Position numbers and translations under genes: made by a program. The notes beneath the pieces were generated by a model, which had not been told where the DNA came from, did not search any database, and saw only the letters and a program-made list of their open reading frames with translations. A stretch of DNA of 64,000 nucleotides from Diphasiastrum complanatum (lineage: Eukaryota > Streptophyta > Lycopodiopsida > Lycopodiales > Lycopodiaceae): positions 25,860,761-25,924,760 of the forward strand of contig CM055111.1 of NCBI GenBank assembly GCA_029204225.1, given 5' to 3'. Positions within the stretch are counted from its first letter, which is position 1. Each line of letters opens with the position of its first letter. Shown in pieces: positions 59,641 to 64,000 of the stretch.

Positions 59641-61150
59641 TTGAAAAGATTTGCGAAGGATTTGCAAAATTTGTCTTGCAGTCAACTCAAAAGATTTGCG
59701 AAACAGTGTCTTGTGGAAGCTCGCGGCTTTCTTGTTGAAGCTCGAAAGAGTTAGCTTTTCCTTTATGGTCGATGAACTGGTCTTCCACAAAAATGACATC
59801 TCTACTGGTGAATGCCTTCTCGGTATCCAAATTGTAGAGCTTGTATGCCTTGTGATTTGGGGAATAGCCGATGAAGATCGTTTTCCTGCTCTTGTCATCT
59901 AGCTTTCTTCTTAGAGGGATCTGAACGAAAGTGATACATCCAAACACTCGAATATATTTGAGTGATGGTTTTGATCATGTCCACACCTCATAAGGCGTCT
60001 TGCCATTCAGGGCTTTGGTGATGGGTTGATTTTGCAAGTAGGCAGCTATAGTAACAGCTTCTACCCAAAATTTCTTTGGAAGAGAGGCATGGGCGATCAT
60101 GCTCTTGGCACTCTCGATGAGTGTCCGATTCTTCCGTTCAGCTACACCATTGGACTGAGGTGAGTAGCTGGTTGTATATTGTTGATGTATCCCATTGGCC
60201 TTGCAGAACTCCTTGAATTCTATGGAGATGTACTCTCCCCCTCCATCTGTGCGTAGAGCCTTGACCTTCCTCTGGGTCTGGTTCTCTACAGATGCCTTGA
60301 ACTGCATAAAGAACTTGAATGCTTCGTATTTGTTCTTCAAATAGTAAGTTGCAGTCCTTTGAGAGAAGTCATCGATAAAGGTTAGGAGAAAGAGAGCTCC
60401 CCCTGTGGAAGCAGTCTGCATCGGGCCACAAATGTTGCTATGTACAAGGTCAAGCAAGCCCTTGGATGTATGAACTGAGTCTGAATTGAAGGGACTCCTA
60501 GCATGCTTGTTGATAATACAGCTTTCGCATGGAAAAGTTGGCTTGCTGACTGAAGGCAAATCTTGTACTAGACTCTGAGCTGACATTTGCTGAATACTGT
60601 TGAGGTTAAGATGGCCAAGTCCGAAATGCCACAGCATATCAGTTGATTCAGAATTGGCTATGTGAAGATTGAATGTTAGAAAAATAGCAATGGCTGAGTT
60701 TGTAAAGATAGCCGCTTCTTCTTCCGTAGGCTAGAACCTTTTGAGATTTGTCAAGAATTGTGCAGCCGTCTGTATCAAATTCGAGCAACTTGACTTCACC
60801 TCTTTTGAAATCAACTCCGACTGTTCCTTCACCTTCAATTGAATGTGATGAGTTGTCTCCAAGTTGCACAGCTCGAGAGTGGGTGAATGACTTATAGTCT
60901 GTGAACCAGTCACGATGGTGAGTCATGTGTTGAGTTGCTCCAGATTCTAGATACCAAGAATCGACATCTTGTTGTTCTTTGACTTTGGTCATGAAAGCTG
61001 CTTCATCTTCTTCTTCTTCTTGTTGCTGATTTGAGTGACTGGTTGTAGCACTATATGCTTGTTGTTGGAATTGCTTCTTCTTTTTGTTGTTGTATTTCAT
61101 AGTTCGGCAATCCTTGATTTTGTAGCCAGTCCTCTTACAATATCTGTAGA
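59641..61150 (-). pseudogene. Copia knuckle, protease, GAG-pre-integrase and integrase
   Basis: Reading from 61150 down: a decayed zinc knuckle (YCKRTGYKIKDC; the first Cys and the His are Tyr), then 60648-61100 with the protease (DSWYLESGATQHMTHH; LESGA where D(S/T)GA is expected), a frameshift at about 60640, then 59975-60637: LWHFGLGHLNLNSIQQMSAQ plus CESC (HHCC zinc finger), LRTDGGGEYISIEFKEFCKA and SNGVAERKNRTLIESAKSM (DDE core intact). 59687-59947 gives GCITFVQIP and IFIGYSPNHKAYKLYNLD. It stops before RT at about 59641. Confidence 0.9.
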
Positions 61151-61197
61151 AAAAAGTTTCTGCACTGTTTGGAATGATGAAGAGCTTGAATTCGATC

Positions 61198-61866
61198 CTA
61201 AACCAGAATTTGGTCCAAACTGCATGTTGCTCTTCTTGTCAGTATAGCCTGACTTTGTAGATCTCTTGGACCTAAACTTCTAATTTTTTGAATATAGAGC
61301 TTGAGGATCCGATTCTGAGCCAAAGGAGGATGTTGATCTTCTGATCTCCTCTTGTAGGAGCTTGATAGAGTGAGGTGCTCCTGGGTAGAAATTGCCATTA
61401 CCCAATTTTTGTAGGCTTCAAGTAGACTCGATAATAGAGTCATGAGTGCATCGAAATCTTCTATGACTGAGCCGGTTGCAGTCATCTGCTCCATGAGATT
61501 TTTGAACGTGTTGAGGTGACTCGAAACACTATCTGCATCAAACATTCTAAGGGTGAAGAATTTCTTACTTAGATGAAGCTTGGAAGTAATGTTTATGATG
61601 TCGTAAAGAGTTTCTAGGATGTCTCATGCATCCTCAGCAATTTGAACAACACGTATGTGGCTGATCTGAGTATCCTTGATATTGAGGGTGATCATGGCAA
61701 ATGCTTTGCCATCTCTCAGTCTCCACTTGGTGATGACGGATGCATGTGCCATCAACGATGTCCCACAGTTCTTTGGCTAAAAGTAAAACCTTCATCTTGA
61801 ATTTTCAGAGATGGTAGTTATCTCCATCGACTATGTCAATGAGAGATGAACTAGATGATGAATCCA
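61198..61866 (-). pseudogene. Copia Gag (UBN2), frameshifted
   Basis: ATG at 61866 (MDSSSSSSLIDIVDGDNYHL) and WKFKMKVLLLAKELWDIVDG. After several frameshifts comes SSHLNTFKNLMEQMTATGSV and LEAYKNWVMAISTQEHLTLS (61198-61545). Belongs to the same element as the protease/integrase to its left. It resembles the gag at 37.0-37.6 kb. Confidence 0.85.
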
Positions 61867-62000
61867 TTCTGGTTTAACGAGATCGTTGGTAGAAACAACG
61901 ATTGTTGGAATTTCTGTTGGTTGCGCGTTTGATAGAAAGACATCTTGATAGAAACAAGATTGATAATTCACAGTAGAAATGCAGATTGCTGAAATGTATG

Positions 62001-62011
62001 CTCTGATACCA
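62001..62011 (-). promoter_or_regulatory. Primer-binding site of the minus-strand Copia
   Basis: The minus strand reads CA|TGGTATCAGAG right after the LTR end at 62012: initiator-tRNA-Met type. Confidence 0.85.
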
Positions 62012-62466
62012 TGTCATAAAACTTGGGGATGACCGGCAGCGGAAGCTCGAGGCTTTGAGCGTAGGCGTGTAGGAATGAAAATGCAACAGTTAGCAGCAGA
62101 AATATTCAAGTAGAATGATTCATACAGATTGCGCGAATGAACAACGCAGTTGTGAGACAAAAATTGCACTTTGATTAATATCAACAGTGAGTATAATGGC
62201 TTGAAGTAAAAACTTCAGCTTGCTGAGCGTGATAACGCTGGCTACAGATAACTCTGATCGAAAGAGAAATTCAATTAACACTTACATAGCTTGATTCAGC
62301 TAGTATATATATTTACAAGTGTCAATAGAGAAATATCTTATGCCTTAACTGCCAATTACTCCAGTTTTGCATATGTACATAGTTGGTAACGGCCCTCAGG
62401 ATACATGTTTCTCTAGTTGTTTTAGGATTGATGATAAGTTGGCGACGTCGATCTGCCAATGTAGCA
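62012..62466 (-). repeat. 5' LTR of the minus-strand Copia (~455 bp)
   Basis: Left end is fixed by the primer site (…TTATGACA on the minus strand). The right end is proposed at 62466, where the minus strand starts TGCTACATTGGCAGATCG. No partner LTR is present because the element is cut at 59.6 kb. Confidence 0.6.
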
Positions 62467-63010
62467 AAAATGCGAAAAACTCGAAAAACCCGAAGGTGCC
62501 CTCAGATTGAATGTATGCAAGTCCTAAAGGTTCCCTTGGACTGAAGGTATGAAATCCCGAAGGTGCCTTTAGACTGAAGGTAGCGAAGATGGCAAAAAAA
62601 GCCGAAAAAGCTGAAAAGTGCCTTGGACTAAAGGCAGCGAAAAAGACGAAGGTGACTTAGACTAAAGGCAACGAAAAAGCAGAAGGTGCCTTAGACTAGA
62701 GGCAGCAAAATACCGAAAAAGCCAAAAGTGCCTTAAAAATGGTTTCTAAGGCATTCTGGCCACTTTGTCGCATTTTTCGTGAAGGGGCACAAAAGGCGAA
62801 AAAGACGAAGGTGTCTTAAAATGGTTTCTTAGCCATTATGGCCACTCTGTCGCATTTTTTGCAAAGGGGCCAAAAAGGAGAAGGTGTCTTAAAAATGTGT
62901 TCTAAGGCATTCTGGCCACTTGGCCACTGTGTCGCTTTTTTTGAGAAGGTGCGAAAAAGGCGAAAAAGAAGGTGCCTTAAAAACTTTTAAGGCATAAGAA
63001 AATCTCAAAG
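62467..63010. repeat. Degenerate GCGAAAAAGNCGAAGGTGCCTTA tandem repeat
   Basis: Units of ~45-70 bp. Early units follow 'gaaggtgcctt(a)gactgaaggcagcgaaaaagac'. Later units follow 'ggcattctggccacttTGTCGCATTTTTcg.gaaggggc'. About 8-10 units, with poor conservation. Confidence 0.7.
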
Positions 63011-63014
63011 GAAA

Positions 63015-64000
63015 AATGTGAAGGTCCGAAAACATGTAACAGGTGCAACTATTGTCGATCACCTATTGAAGGTAAAGGAGATATGTGATCAACTAGCTGC
63101 CATTGGAGAGCGAGTACAGGATCGCGAGATCGTTCAATTGACATTGAACAACTTGATCGAGTCACATCAAATATTTGTGACAAGCATTGCCACACGGGAG
63201 AATCTTCCAACCTATGAAGAGCTAGGTGGATTACTTTTGCAGGTTGAGCAACGTCAAGAGAACTTGAATCATCATAACAGGGGCTATGATCAAGCTCTTG
63301 CAGTTAGAGGACGAGGCAGAAGATTTGGCCATGGTAGGTATCAATCGAGAGGAGGAAACTCAAGCTGGGCATCATTTCAACAATTTCATGAGCAAGTCAA
63401 TGATAGTCCAAATTGAGGCAATTGGAATCAAGGCCGAGGTTAAGGACGTGGCTATTCCAGGCAAAATAAACCTGGAAATTGTAGGTACTGCAACAAACCT
63501 GGCCATTGGGAGCGTGAATACTTCAAGAAACAGAAGGAGATAGCACAAAGGAAAGGCAAATGACAAGTGGGCAATTGTGCTGATCAACATCAATACGATG
63601 ATGATCAATATTAAAATGACACAGGTGAAAGCCCAAACTTGTTCATTTCGGCTCTAATGACAAGTGACGAAGCCAAAGATACCTGGTACATTGACAGTGG
63701 AGCGTCCAAGCACATGACTTCGAGAAATGAGTGTTTTTCGGAATTCAACGAAATCCACAATGGCGATGAAGTTGGACAAGCTGATGGCCAATTGCTACAT
63801 GTGAAAGGATTTGGAGTGGTACCAGTGAAGCTAGCTAGCGGGATGATAAAGTGGATGAGCAATGTGCAATATGTACCTGGTTTGGCTAATAATCTACTAT
63901 CAGTTGAGATGATGGCTGATCAACAACTCAAGGTTGAGTTTGATAGCGACAAATGTCTCATCAAGGACATCAAGAATCACCACAAAGTGATTTCTAGAGG
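63015..64000 (+). pseudogene. Copia Gag, knuckle and protease, continues beyond window
   Basis: Starts inside Gag: HLLKVKEICDQLAAIGERVQ, VQLTLNNLIESHQIFVTSIA and LPTYEELGGLLLQVEQRQEN, then an Arg/Gly-rich stretch and the knuckle CRYCNKPGHWEREYF, whose last Cys is Tyr. Stops and a frame change lie near 63415-63620. The protease follows (DTWYIDSGASKHMTSRNECF, with DSGAS intact) and continues VQYVPGLANNLLSVEMMADQ toward the GAG-pre-integrase region at the window edge. The N-terminal half of Gag is replaced by the repeat on the left. Confidence 0.88.

Overview
This window is plant nuclear DNA: AT-rich, gene-poor, and mostly degraded retrotransposons. It holds two intron-containing host genes. The long intron, the decayed transposable-element (TE) load and a probable Penelope-like fragment would suit a large-genome vascular plant such as a fern, lycophyte or gymnosperm, but the lineage is inference.

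Host genes. (1) A four-membrane-segment DUF1218-type protein is encoded on the minus strand in three exons: exon 1 at 22846-22992, exon 2 at 8334-8620 and exon 3 at 7861-8212. The join keeps frame (786 nt, 261 aa). Intron 1 is about 14.2 kb and contains a GC-rich minisatellite, two Gypsy fragments, a Penelope-like fragment and two (CT)n tracts. (2) A complete 40S ribosomal protein S5 (uS7) gene lies on the plus strand at 47217-49430, with five exons coding for 198 aa and a telo-box just upstream.

TE layout. 0.39-4.49 kb: end of a plus-strand Copia, an inverted LTR junction, and a gag-only (TR-GAG-like) minus-strand element with LTRs. 4.83-5.89 kb: a 531-bp tandem duplication. 9.76-14.27 kb: Gypsy gag element A (minus). 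14.65-15.65 kb: minisatellite. 15.67-17.43 kb: Gypsy fragment (RNase H end, RT, PR, gag; minus). 17.9-19.3 kb: Penelope-like fragment. 23.27-24.35 kb: tandem repeats upstream of the DUF1218 gene. 25.86-27.13 kb: Copia RNase H and LTR (minus). 28084-36750: the one clearly delimited element, a Gypsy with 746/747-bp LTRs, GATCT target-site duplication, tRNA-Asp-type primer site, and a solo LTR sitting in a deletion of its pol gene. 37.03-37.58 kb: Copia gag. 37.6-42.27 kb: Gypsy gag element B, a relative of A. 44.7-45.4 kb: Copia RNase H. 50.76-51.4 kb: LTR of the A/B family abutting a Copia RT fragment. 53.2-64 kb: a pile-up of at least five Copia pieces in both orientations, including an 818-aa open pol frame that has lost catalytic residues in both integrase and RT.

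Apart from RPS5, the DUF1218 gene and a few unassigned short ORFs, all coding-like sequence is retroelement-derived. Most of it is frameshifted or truncated, so the window mainly records nested insertion, LTR recombination and decay. I found no new defence, metabolic or RNA-based system. The most unusual items are the TE-filled intron, the gag-only element, the inverted LTR junction, the solo LTR with mismatched flanks, the extra coiled-coil ORF in the Gypsy element and the Penelope-like fragment.
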